Assembly (NCBI RefSeq): GCF_016834455.1
Contig: NZ_CP069213.1
Location: forward strand, 3,201,501 to 3,265,500
DNA length: 64,000 bases
Source: Shewanella litorisediminis
Lineage (GTDB): Bacteria > Pseudomonadota > Gammaproteobacteria > Enterobacterales > Shewanellaceae
Reading direction: 5' to 3'
A program made the position numbers and the translations under genes. Below are positions 17,182 through 25,473 of this stretch, in pieces; positions within the stretch are counted from its first letter, which is position 1, and the number at the start of each line of letters is the position of its first letter. The notes under the pieces were generated by a model. It was not told the DNA's origin. It made no database searches and saw only the letters and a program-made list of their open reading frames with translations.

Positions 17182-17281
17182 CTCCACTCCCTGGTATGCT
17201 TGCGGGCAAAGCCCGTGATAAATCCCTTATTCCACACCTATGCCAAAAGACACAGGCACATCAGTACAGGTCCCTGGCGGC

Positions 17282-18211
17282 TCAGTGTGCTGTCTTAGCG
17301 GGTTTGAGCCTGGCAATGAGTGTCATCACCAGCACAGCCACTGCGCCCGCGACTATGCCAAAAAGCAGATTAAGCAGGCTCGGAGTAAAAAACTCAAGCA
17401 CCGGGCCTATGGCCTCGATTGCCCCCACACGCACTGCGGCGGCATTGATGCCATCGTGAAGCACATGAATACCGTGGGTAAGAATACCGCCCCCCACCAT
17501 AAACATGGCCGCCGTGCCCACCACAGATAAGAGCTTCATCAATTTGGGGGCTGCCGCCAGCAGCAGCTTGCCCACCAACCGGGCCAGAGCAGCCGTTTTA
17601 CGCGACAGCCAGAGACCCAAATCATCCAGCTTGACAATGCCCGCCACCAAACCATACACACCTATGGTCATCGCCACCGCGATAATGGACAGGGTCGCGA
17701 CCTGGGTCATAAAGGGTTGCCCGGCGACCACCCCCAGGGTGATGGCAATGATCTCGGCCGAGAGTACAAAATCGGTGCGTACCGCGCCTTTCACCTTTTG
17801 TTTCTCATACTCTTTGGGATCCATGCCCTCCGGCGCCAGGGCATCGTGGGGATCTTCACCTGCTACCGGCACATGTTTGGCCTTCGCATGCCACAGCTTT
17901 TCAAAGCCCTCGAAGCACAAAAACAGGCCGCCGAACATTAAAAGGGGCGTGACCAGCCAGGGAACGAAAGCACTGATGAGCAGCGCCGCCGGAACCAAAA
18001 TCAGCTTGTTCAAAAACGAGCCCTTGGCAACGGCCCACACCACTGGCAACTCCCGGTCGGCATTGACTCCGGTCACCTGCTGGGCATTGAGGGCCAAATC
18101 ATCCCCCAGCACTCCGGCGGTCTTTTTGGCTGCGACCTTACTCATCACAGACACATCATCCAGAATGGTGGCTATATCATCCAGCAGGGTGAGCAAACTG
18201 GCTCCGGCCAT
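17282..18211 (-). CDS. DUF808 family membrane protein
   Basis: 309 aa. The family (YedI-like, DUF808) is recognised by the start [23 protein letters not shown], the [18 protein letters not shown] segment and multiple hydrophobic helices. About eight membrane segments are seen, with a charged cytosolic region in the middle ([22 protein letters not shown]). Function unknown for the family. AAGGAG lies 6 nt before ATG 18211. It is divergent from rpiA, with about 200 bp between. Confidence 0.85.
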   Translation of the reverse strand: MAGASLLTLLDDIATILDDVSVMSKVAAKKTAGVLGDDLALNAQQVTGVNADRELPVVWAVAKGSFLNKLILVPAALLISAFVPWLVTPLLMFGGLFLCFEGFEKLWHAKAKHVPVAGEDPHDALAPEGMDPKEYEKQKVKGAVRTDFVLSAEIIAITLGVVAGQPFMTQVATLSIIAVAMTIGVYGLVAGIVKLDDLGLWLSRKTAALARLVGKLLLAAAPKLMKLLSVVGTAAMFMVGGGILTHGIHVLHDGINAAAVRVGAIEAIGPVLEFFTPSLLNLLFGIVAGAVAVLVMTLIARLKPAKTAH

Positions 18212-18363
18212 AACAACTCCTTGTGAAAACTCCGAAATCGATTGCGGTTATCCTAATCCATCCCTTCGGCAAAACGCACCCCCGGAAGGCAAAAGTACCC
18301 AGATGTCATTAAAGCAGGCAGGATTTTTGTTAGCCAACAACCACTTTTGTGGCCACTTGCAGG

Positions 18364-18369
18364 TATAAT
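18364..18369 (+). promoter_or_regulatory. rpiA promoter -10
   Basis: Perfect TATAAT 43 bp upstream of the rpiA ATG. The -35 is weak (a TTTTGT-like element near 18345). Confidence 0.5.
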
Positions 18370-18411
18370 AAGGGCAATTTTTTTGCATTAAGTCTTTTAC
18401 AGGATCTCACC

Positions 18412-19074
18412 ATGACTCAAGACGAAATGAAAAAGGCCGCCGCCTGGGCTGCACTCAAGTACGTTGAAAAAGACAGTATTGTGGGCGTGGGCACCGGCTC
18501 TACCGTTAACCACTTCATCGATGCGCTGGCTACCATCAAGGCAGAAATCGAAGGCGCCGTGTCTTCTTCTGAAGCCTCAACCGCCAAGCTCAAAGCACTG
18601 GGGATCCCGGTTTACGATCTCAACAGCGTCGACAGGCTGTCGGTTTATGTGGATGGCGCCGATGAAATCAACGGCCAGATGGACATGATCAAGGGCGGCG
18701 GCGCTGCGCTGACCCGTGAAAAAATTGTCGCCGCCGTGGCCGACAAATTCATCTGTATCGTGGATAACACCAAAGAAGTGGCCATCCTCGGCGACTTCCC
18801 GCTGCCGGTGGAAGTGATCCCCATGGCCCGCTCCTATGTGGCCCGAGAGCTGGTGAAACTGGGCGGCGACCCCGTGTACCGTGAAGGTGTGGTTACCGAC
18901 AACGGCAACGTGATCCTGGATGTGCACAACATGAAGATCATGGAGCCCAAGAAGCTTGAGCAGCAGATAAATGGCATCGTGGGCGTGGTCACCAACGGCC
19001 TGTTCGCCCACCGCGGCGCCGATGTGCTCTTGGTCGGCACCCCTGACGGCGTGAAAACAGTCACTGCCAGATAA
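18412..19074 (+). CDS. rpiA: Ribose-5-phosphate isomerase A
   Basis: 220 aa (E. coli 219). It interconverts ribose-5-phosphate and ribulose-5-phosphate in the pentose phosphate pathway. Family signatures: [41 protein letters not shown] and [15 protein letters not shown] with the conserved Asp/Lys residues. ATG 18412 follows AGGAT; the in-frame upstream extension covers the promoter and is not coding. Single gene, ending at a strong terminator shared with recJ. Confidence 0.98.
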   Translation: MTQDEMKKAAAWAALKYVEKDSIVGVGTGSTVNHFIDALATIKAEIEGAVSSSEASTAKLKALGIPVYDLNSVDRLSVYVDGADEINGQMDMIKGGGAALTREKIVAAVADKFICIVDNTKEVAILGDFPLPVEVIPMARSYVARELVKLGGDPVYREGVVTDNGNVILDVHNMKIMEPKKLEQQINGIVGVVTNGLFAHRGADVLLVGTPDGVKTVTAR

Positions 19075-19091
19075 GCGACCCGATAAATACG

Positions 19092-19118
19092 AAAAAGCCA
19101 CCCTTGGGTGGCTTTTTT
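19092..19118. terminator. Bidirectional terminator between rpiA and recJ
   Basis: AAAAAGCCACCC-TT-GGGTGGCTTTTTT hairpin between convergent genes, with T-tracts on both strands. Confidence 0.9.
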
Positions 19119-19141
19119 ATTGCGTTGAGCCCCATCAGGAC

Positions 19142-20866
19142 TCATTTGGCTTCAATTTGCTCCACCAGGAGCTGCAGGCTTTGATTACCGCGAAACTCGT
19201 TCACATCGAGTCGGTAGGCAAGCTGCACGTGGCGCACGCTGGCGTCTGGCCAGGCTTTGAGATCCACATTAAAGGCGATGGCATCCAGCATCAGTCGGCC
19301 ACACTCGGTTTCCACCAACATCTTCAGATGCTTTTCGCCCACGAGACGCTGCTGCAATAACCTGAAATGACCATCAAACAGCGGCTCTTCGAAGCCCTGC
19401 CCCCAGGGGCCGCTGGCACGGATAAGGTTGGCGGCTTCCAGGGTCAGGTATTCGATGGGCAGTTCACCATCCGAGAGGATTTCGCCGGTGAGGAGCTCAG
19501 GTGCCAGCAGCTCCCGCACGGTTTCATCAAACACGGTCTGGAACTTGCCGACATCAGATTTGGCAAGGCTCAGGCCAGCAGCCATGGCATGGCCACCAAA
19601 TTTGGGAATAAGCCCGGGGTGACGGCTGGAAATCAGCTCCAGCAAGTCGCGCATGTGCAGGCCCTTGATGGAGCGGGCCGAGCCTTTGACCTCGGTATCC
19701 GAGGCTTCGGCAAAGGCAATAACGGGTCTGTGGTACCTGTCTTTGATACGGGACGCCAAAATGCCTATCACCCCCTGATGCCAGTCATCCTGATACAGGG
19801 CTATGCCCCAGGGCAGTTGTGATTCTTCCAGCTGCAAACGCTCGAGGCTCTTTAACGCCTCGGCCTGCATGCCGGTTTCCAGCTCGCGACGCTCCTGATT
19901 CAGGCCATCCAGCTCGGCCGCCATCCTGCGGGCATACACGATGTCGTCACACAAGAGGGTTTCGACCCCGAGGGACATTTCATCGAGGCGCCCGGCGGCA
20001 TTGAGCCTGGGGCCCACGGCAAAACCAAAGTCGGCGGCCACGGCGCGGGCAGGGTTACGCTTGGCCACTTCCAGCAGCGCCGTGATCCCGGGCCTGCAAC
20101 GGCCGGCCCTGACGCGTTTAAGTCCGGCATCCACCAGAATCCGGTTATTGGCATCCAAACTCACCACGTCTGCCACAGTCCCAAGCGCTACTATGTCCAC
20201 CAGTACCGCCAGGTTGGGCTCTTTTATACCGAGCTTTTCAAACCAGCCGCGGTTTCTGAGTTCGGCCCTCAGGGCCAGCATCAGATAAAAGGCCACGCCA
20301 ACACCGGCAATAGACTTGCTGGCAAAGGGGCAGCCATGTTGGTTGGGGTTGACTATGGCGTCAGCGTCCGGCAATACCTGCCCGGGTAAATGGTGGTCGG
20401 TGATCACCACCTGCATCCCGGCGGCCTTGGCCGCCGCCACGCCGTCGATACTGCTGATGCCATTGTCGACCGTGATAAGCACCTCGGCGCCCTTTTCCAC
20501 CGCGAGCGCCACCAAAGGCACACTGAGGCCATAGCCATAATCGAAGCGGTTTGGAATAAGGAAGTCAGCCCCCTGAATACCCAGCATCTTCAGCGCAAGC
20601 AAACACACACTGGTGGAGGTGGCACCATCGGCATCGAAGTCACCGACAATCAGCATACGCTTTGACGCCAGAGCCGCGTCGGCCAGGAGGCGCGCAGCAA
20701 CATCGAGGCCCAGCATGGTCTCAGGGCGCAGCAAGCGCGACAGTTCCTGCTCACAGTCATCGGCGGCAACACCGCGGCGGGCAAGCAATTGCTTTATCAG
20801 AGGGTGTAGATGGTTTGGCAGGTGGGAGTCATCCACCGTTTCGCGCCTGGTGAGCTTGTACTTCAC
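19142..20866 (-). CDS. recJ: Single-stranded-DNA-specific exonuclease RecJ
   Basis: 574 aa (E. coli 577). This 5'-3' exonuclease on single-stranded DNA acts in recombination and repair. DHH-family motifs: VGDFDADGATSTS (DxD), LITVDNGISS, VITDHHLP (DHH), NPNQHGCPFASKSIAGVG and the C-terminal DHHA1 GGHAMAAGLS. The start is GTG 20866 with AGGAG 7 nt upstream; the extra 11 codons further upstream would swallow this site. Downstream of dsbC in the conserved xerD–dsbC–recJ order, but a terminator-like hairpin separates it from dsbC. Confidence 0.97.
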   Translation of the reverse strand: MKYKLTRRETVDDSHLPNHLHPLIKQLLARRGVAADDCEQELSRLLRPETMLGLDVAARLLADAALASKRMLIVGDFDADGATSTSVCLLALKMLGIQGADFLIPNRFDYGYGLSVPLVALAVEKGAEVLITVDNGISSIDGVAAAKAAGMQVVITDHHLPGQVLPDADAIVNPNQHGCPFASKSIAGVGVAFYLMLALRAELRNRGWFEKLGIKEPNLAVLVDIVALGTVADVVSLDANNRILVDAGLKRVRAGRCRPGITALLEVAKRNPARAVAADFGFAVGPRLNAAGRLDEMSLGVETLLCDDIVYARRMAAELDGLNQERRELETGMQAEALKSLERLQLEESQLPWGIALYQDDWHQGVIGILASRIKDRYHRPVIAFAEASDTEVKGSARSIKGLHMRDLLELISSRHPGLIPKFGGHAMAAGLSLAKSDVGKFQTVFDETVRELLAPELLTGEILSDGELPIEYLTLEAANLIRASGPWGQGFEEPLFDGHFRLLQQRLVGEKHLKMLVETECGRLMLDAIAFNVDLKAWPDASVRHVQLAYRLDVNEFRGNQSLQLLVEQIEAK

Positions 20867-20904
20867 GCAGGGACTCCTTGCTTGAACCTTTGGGGACACG
20901 GGTA

Positions 20905-20933
20905 CAACAAAAAGGTGAGCCTGGGCTCACCTT
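20905..20933 (-). terminator. Terminator after dsbC
   Basis: On the minus strand AGGTGAGCC/GGCTCACCT forms a 9-bp stem followed by TTTTTTGTTG. It lies between dsbC and recJ, so recJ may rely on read-through or its own start. Confidence 0.8.
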
Positions 20934-20953
20934 CGCTGTGGTGCTGCATGCAG

Positions 20954-21682
20954 TTACTGCTTAACCGCACGACGCTCCAGTACATCAAACAGCGCCGAGG
21001 CAGGCTGGTAACCGGGGATCATGGAACCATCTTCCAGCACCATGGCCGGGGTACCATTTACGCCGAAGGCGCCACCCAGATTGTACTGACCGGCGATATC
21101 CGCATCACACTTGGCGAGGCTGATATTTTTACCGGCTTTGGCATCGTCCATGGCCTTGTGGGGGTCTTTGGCACACCATACGGCTTCCATTTCGTCGGCA
21201 TTGGGCGAAGGCACGCCCTGACGGGGATATGCAAGGTAGCGCACCGTGATCCCCAGGTCGTTATAGTCTTTCATCTCGCGGTGCAACTTGCGGCAATAGC
21301 CACAGGTAATGTCTGTAAAGACAGTCACTACGTGCTTTTCGTCTTTGGCTTTATACACCAACATCTTGCTTTCAAATTCTTTGAGCATGTCCAGACGCGG
21401 ACCAGCCAGGGCTTTTTCGGTCAGGTTGTTCATCTGGTCATTCAAATCATAGATATTGCCGTGAAGCAGTTTGCTGCCATCGGCGGTGATGTAAAGTACA
21501 CCGCGGTTAGTGATGGCCTGATACAGACCTTCAACCGGTGAGGCAGTAATAATGTTCACTTCCAGGCCAAGGGTGCTTTGAATTTTCTGCTTCAACATGT
21601 CGTTTGGAGTGGCAGGCGCAGCCATCACCATGGGTGCCAGGGCCAATGAGCCCAGAAGCGTCAGGGTACGGGTGAATTTCAT
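20954..21682 (-). CDS. dsbC: Thiol:disulfide interchange protein DsbC
   Basis: 242 aa. Sec signal peptide (MKFTRTLTLLGSLALAPMVMA, cleavage near AAP). It then has the DsbC/G N-terminal dimerisation domain and a thioredoxin-like domain with active site CGYC (FTDITCGYCRKLH) and the cis-proline segment GTPAMV. A second cysteine pair (VWCAKD, LAKCDAD) matches the structural disulfide of DsbC. Periplasmic disulfide isomerase kept reduced by DsbD; it matters for multi-cysteine proteins such as c-type cytochromes. Between xerD and recJ. Confidence 0.96.
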   Translation of the reverse strand: MKFTRTLTLLGSLALAPMVMAAPATPNDMLKQKIQSTLGLEVNIITASPVEGLYQAITNRGVLYITADGSKLLHGNIYDLNDQMNNLTEKALAGPRLDMLKEFESKMLVYKAKDEKHVVTVFTDITCGYCRKLHREMKDYNDLGITVRYLAYPRQGVPSPNADEMEAVWCAKDPHKAMDDAKAGKNISLAKCDADIAGQYNLGGAFGVNGTPAMVLEDGSMIPGYQPASALFDVLERRAVKQ

Positions 21683-21822
21683 CTTGAGTCCTTGAATACG
21701 ACTGCGGGTGTAGTCTCTTGATTATAAGACCCGCGAATGGCCTGAAAAGTTACCGTCTAACGATAACAAAAGCAAATTACCCGAGAGTGAATTTGTATCA
21801 GTCGGTGTTTTTGCCGGCCTCA

Positions 21823-22704
21823 TTATCCCCTCGGGTGATGTTTTTGATGGAGATCCGCAAGGCGGGTTCTGGCCACGTGGGTATAAATTTGGGTGGTCGA
21901 TAAGGAGCTGTGCCCCAGCAGCAACTGCACTACCCTGAGATCGGCGCCATGGTTGAGCAAATGGGTGGCAAAGGCATGCCTTAAGGTATGGGGCGACAGC
22001 TCAGTGGAAATGCCTGCTCTGAGCGCATACAGCTTGATGCGGTGCCAAAAGGTTTGCCGGGTCATTTGCTGGCCACGGCTGGATGGAAACACCACCTCGG
22101 AGGCCCCTTGCCTGAGCAGCATCTGCCTTGGGCCGGCAAGGAACTGCTCCAGCGCATCCTGAGCCACCTCCCCCATGGGCACCAGCCTTTCTTTACCCCC
22201 TTTACCAATAATGCGAACCAACCCCTGACGCAGCCCCAGCTCCGACATCCCCAGCCCCACCAACTCACTGACCCGAAGCCCGGTGGCATAGAGAAGCTCC
22301 AACATGGCTTTATCGCGGCACTCCACAGGGTCGTCACTGTTTGGCTCCGCCAGCAGCAGCTCCACCTGCGCCTCCGACAGGCTGCTGGGCAGGGATTTGG
22401 GCAGCTTGGGCGACTCAATCAAGGCCGTGGGGTCTTCACTGAGATTGCCGGATACCAGCTGATGACGATAGAAGCGGCGCAGGCTTGAAAGCATGCGTGC
22501 CGTGGAGGTTTTGGCCATACCCTGCTCAAATCGGTGGGCCAGGTAGTCCCTGAGTGTCAGGCTATCGAGGGCCAGCAAGCCAATACCCTTTGCTGTGAGA
22601 AAGGCATCAAACTGGCACAAATCGGTTCGGTAGGCACTTAAGGTGTTGTCAGACAGCCCCTGCAATGACCAGAGATCATCCAAAAAGGCATCTATCAACG
22701 CCAT
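21823..22704 (-). CDS. xerD: Site-specific tyrosine recombinase XerD
   Basis: 293 aa from ATG 22704 (E. coli 298). With XerC and FtsK it resolves chromosome dimers at dif. Catalytic residues seen: R in ATGLRVSELVGL, K in GKGGKERLVP, HTLRHAFATHLL (H, R), GHSSLSTTQIYTH (H) and the Y of QIYTH. ATG 22704 has GAGG close upstream and matches the family start. A longer reading from TTG 22800 adds 32 Lys/Ser-rich residues but begins immediately after the brnQ terminator T-tract and lacks a ribosome-binding site. Upstream of dsbC. Confidence 0.95.
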   Translation of the reverse strand: MALIDAFLDDLWSLQGLSDNTLSAYRTDLCQFDAFLTAKGIGLLALDSLTLRDYLAHRFEQGMAKTSTARMLSSLRRFYRHQLVSGNLSEDPTALIESPKLPKSLPSSLSEAQVELLLAEPNSDDPVECRDKAMLELLYATGLRVSELVGLGMSELGLRQGLVRIIGKGGKERLVPMGEVAQDALEQFLAGPRQMLLRQGASEVVFPSSRGQQMTRQTFWHRIKLYALRAGISTELSPHTLRHAFATHLLNHGADLRVVQLLLGHSSLSTTQIYTHVARTRLADLHQKHHPRG

Positions 22705-22812
22705 GCCTGCCTCGCTGGGCTGCAATGAAGCGCCGGATTTTTTGGGGCGCTTGCCACCCTTGTGGGCAGAATTAACCTTGGCGGACAAAAAAGACTCCAA
22801 CAGAAAAAAACA

Positions 22813-22838
22813 AAAAAGCCGGACAAGGCCGGCTTTTT
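22813..22838. terminator. Terminator after brnQ
   Basis: AAAAAGCCGG-ACAAGG-CCGGCTTTTT hairpin. On the minus strand a T-rich run (TTTTTTGTTTTTTT) follows. It separates brnQ from xerD. Confidence 0.9.
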
Positions 22839-22855
22839 AAAGATGAATCTGGCTA

Positions 22856-24193
22856 TCAGGCCGCGGCCGGCGTGCGCTTGCCGATAAAGAGGCAGATTAC
22901 CATGGTCACTGCGGTTGGCAACAACCAGGCCATGCCTTCGGCATAAAGCGGCATAAAGCTCAGTGACTCCATGTTCACCCCGGCGGCCTTAAGACCATCG
23001 ATGGCACCAAACAGCAAGGCCACCGCCAGTACCAGTCGGTGGCTGATTCTGGGATTGGGCAGGTATTGGGTCATAAAGGTCACGGCCACCAGTGCAATCA
23101 CCACGGGGTAAACACTCACCAGCACCGGAATACTGACGCTGATAAGCTGGGTCAGCCCCACGTTGGCCACCACGGCACAGATTATCGAAAACAGGATCAC
23201 AAACTGACGATATTTAATGCGCGGGAACAGCTCATTGAAATAATCAGAGCAGGCACTCACAAGGCCAACGGCGGTAGTCAAACAGGCCAGAGATACCACA
23301 GTCGACAGCATCAGCGCCCCTAAAGTGCCAAACTCGCGGTCCACATACCGGGTCAGGATCTGGCCGCCATTTTCAGCGCCCTGGGCGATCTCCCCCGCAG
23401 TGGCGCCAAGGAAAAACAGCGAAATATACACAAAGGCCAATCCGGACGCGGCAATAAAGGCCGCACGCACCAGTGCCCGGGTTTGGTCGGCCGGGGCATC
23501 GACCCCTTTCTTGCGCAGCAGGTCGATGATAAGCATACCGAACATCAGTGATGCCAGGGTGTCCATGGTGTTATAGCCTTCAATCACCCCCTTGATAAGC
23601 GGACTGGAGGCATAGTCACCCACCGGGGCTGAAGTGTCACCGGATGGCAGCATTATCACCGAGATAGCCAGCGACAACAGCAGCACCATCAGCACCGGCG
23701 TCAGCACCTTGCCGACGCTGTCCATCAACTTGCCCGGAAAGAGTGCCAGCAGCATGGTGACGGCAAAGAAACCCAGGGTAAAGATAAGCTGGGCCACATT
23801 CAGGCTGATGCTGCCGATTGCCCATACGGTACTGGTATCGCCGAGGAAAGGTTTGGCGCCGATTTCAAAGGCGACAAGGCCGGTGCGGGGCGCCGCAAAA
23901 GCCGGGCCTATGATGATGTAAATAGCCACGGCCAGGGCGGTAGCTGCCACAGCAGGCAGATACGCCATCACCTTGCCCTGAGTCTTGGCGACAGCAATCA
24001 AACCGACCAGGGGCATACCCACGGCAGTCACCAAAAAGCCCATCATGGCCAGTGGCATGTTGTCTCCGGCAAGCATGCCCGCGAATGGCGGGAATATCAG
24101 GTTGCCGGCCCCCAAAAAGAACGCAAAAGTCATAAAACCCAGACTTAAGGTGTCTGAGAAACTCATCTGCTTGTTTTGCACAAGAAGCCCCAT
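22856..24193 (-). CDS. brnQ: Branched-chain amino acid transport protein BrnQ (LIVCS family)
   Basis: 445 aa with about 12 membrane helices, the normal LIVCS layout. It imports leucine, isoleucine and valine with a cation. Signature at the N-terminus: GFMTFAFFLGAGNLIFPPFAG; also IIGPAFAAPRTGLVAFE. The C-terminus is short and cytosolic. ATG 24193 (MGLLVQNKQ) is used; the ribosome-binding site is weak (AATAAG), and M10 (MSFSDTLSLGF) is the alternative. Monocistronic with its own terminator. Confidence 0.93.
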   Translation of the reverse strand: MGLLVQNKQMSFSDTLSLGFMTFAFFLGAGNLIFPPFAGMLAGDNMPLAMMGFLVTAVGMPLVGLIAVAKTQGKVMAYLPAVAATALAVAIYIIIGPAFAAPRTGLVAFEIGAKPFLGDTSTVWAIGSISLNVAQLIFTLGFFAVTMLLALFPGKLMDSVGKVLTPVLMVLLLSLAISVIMLPSGDTSAPVGDYASSPLIKGVIEGYNTMDTLASLMFGMLIIDLLRKKGVDAPADQTRALVRAAFIAASGLAFVYISLFFLGATAGEIAQGAENGGQILTRYVDREFGTLGALMLSTVVSLACLTTAVGLVSACSDYFNELFPRIKYRQFVILFSIICAVVANVGLTQLISVSIPVLVSVYPVVIALVAVTFMTQYLPNPRISHRLVLAVALLFGAIDGLKAAGVNMESLSFMPLYAEGMAWLLPTAVTMVICLFIGKRTPAAA

Positions 24194-24706
24194 CTTATTT
24201 ATTAGTGTTTTTCGAACAAACTTAAGTGATTATCTGTAACTTGGCTACCGAAGAAGGACTGAGAAAGCCCCCGTGTAACGCCAGAATTACAGTACTGGAG
24301 AGGTAAATTTGGCGTTGCACGCCGAAAAAACCACCTGCCTCGAGGTGAATTTTGGCCAAAAACGCCACCGAGGGGCCCGAAGTCGCAAAATTTGGCTACG
24401 GGAAAGGGGAAAACTAATACCAAAGCCCGGACAGCAGCGCAAGCAGACCGGCCTCTCTTGCACAAAAAAGTGTCCCATGCTGCACTCGCGCTAACAACAT
24501 GTTGCGCCGGATCACGGCCCTTGGGCGTTTTCGGGGTGCGACCATCACATTCCGGCAACAGCACCGCGAAAAGTAGGCCATCAAGGTCAGACCAGCCAGC
24601 AGGGACCGGTGTCTTTTTGCGGGCAAACCCGGGGCACGACTGGGGACTGGCGCATGATTCTGCTACCATGCCGCCATTAAATTGCGATTGGTTATTTGGC
24701 GACCCC
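24194..24706. other. Intergenic region, no gene recognised
   Basis: 513 bp between divergent brnQ and trmN6. Both strands carry open frames here, but their translations look like low-complexity shadow and have no ribosome-binding sites. No tRNA or known RNA was recognised. It must hold the brnQ and trmN6 promoters. Confidence 0.4.
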
Positions 24707-25408
24707 ATGGGATTCAGTTTTAAAGCATTTCACGTGGACGATTTCGGTTGCGGTATGCCGGTGAGCACAGACGCCGTGCTGCTGGGAGCCTGGGCTAACC
24801 TCTATGGCGCCGAAACTGTGCTCGACCTCGGTGCCGGCAGCGGTCTTTTAGCCCTGATGGCAGCACAGCGCTGCAACGCGCCCATCACCGCCATTGAGAT
24901 AGACCCGGTTGCCGCCAACGCCTGCCGAGCAAATATTGCCGCCAGTCCCTGGCCCGACAGGATAACCCTGATAGAGGCCGACGCCACCGATACGACCGTG
25001 CTGGCGGGCAAAGTGTTCACTCACATACTCTGTAATCCCCCCTATTTTGAAACCGGGCCATTGTCAGAAAAGCCCGGCAGGGCGTTGGCACGGCACACAG
25101 GGAGCCTCGGCTTTTCAGTCCTGTGCCACTTAATTGCGGCACACTTACGCGCCGATGGTCTTGCCAGCCTGGTGTTGCCGGTGGAGAGTGAAGTCACATT
25201 CAGGCAAGCACTCACTCACGCTGGACTTGGCATTCGGCAACGGGTTGAAGTCAGCACAGTTGAAGGCAAGCCGCCACGGAGACTGCTGCTGGCACTGGGC
25301 CAGGGCGACGGGCCTTGTGAGAATGAGAGCCTCGCCATCAGGGATATTCACGGCTGCTACACTGAGGCCATGACGGCCCTGACCCGAGACTTTTACCTGA
25401 AACTGTAA
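24707..25408 (+). CDS. trmN6: tRNA1(Val) (adenine37-N6)-methyltransferase TrmN6 (YfiC)
   Basis: 233 aa. SAM-dependent Rossmann methyltransferase for A37 of valine tRNA. Seen: GFSFKAFHVDDFGCGMPVST at the N-terminus (family start), SAM motif VLDLGAGSGLLALMAAQR, acidic AIEIDPVAANAC and catalytic NPPY (LCNPPYFE). ATG 24707 fits the homologue start; ATG 24668 in frame (13 residues longer) is possible, and neither has a clear ribosome-binding site. It lies directly upstream of srmB, its usual neighbour in enterics, though here on the same strand. Confidence 0.9.
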   Translation: MGFSFKAFHVDDFGCGMPVSTDAVLLGAWANLYGAETVLDLGAGSGLLALMAAQRCNAPITAIEIDPVAANACRANIAASPWPDRITLIEADATDTTVLAGKVFTHILCNPPYFETGPLSEKPGRALARHTGSLGFSVLCHLIAAHLRADGLASLVLPVESEVTFRQALTHAGLGIRQRVEVSTVEGKPPRRLLLALGQGDGPCENESLAIRDIHGCYTEAMTALTRDFYLKL

Positions 25409-25438
25409 CTCTTGGTTTCAGTAACCGAGTAAAGCACC

Positions 25439-25444
25439 TATAAT
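25439..25444 (+). promoter_or_regulatory. srmB promoter -10
   Basis: Perfect TATAAT 30 bp before the srmB ATG; a weak -35 (TTTCAG at 25416) lies 17 bp upstream. Confidence 0.5.
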
Positions 25445-25473
25445 AGCGCGCCTGTTAGAGTAGGAATGCCACC

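Noticed and set aside
22705-22800. 32-codon N-terminal extension of xerD from TTG 22800
   Set aside because: Starts right behind the brnQ terminator T-tract with no Shine-Dalgarno; the ATG at 22704 has one and fits the family length.
24202-24708. 168-codon minus frame and the overlapping plus-frame extension before trmN6
   Set aside because: The translations show no family pattern, no ribosome-binding sites, and the plus frame is only the upstream part of the trmN6 frame.
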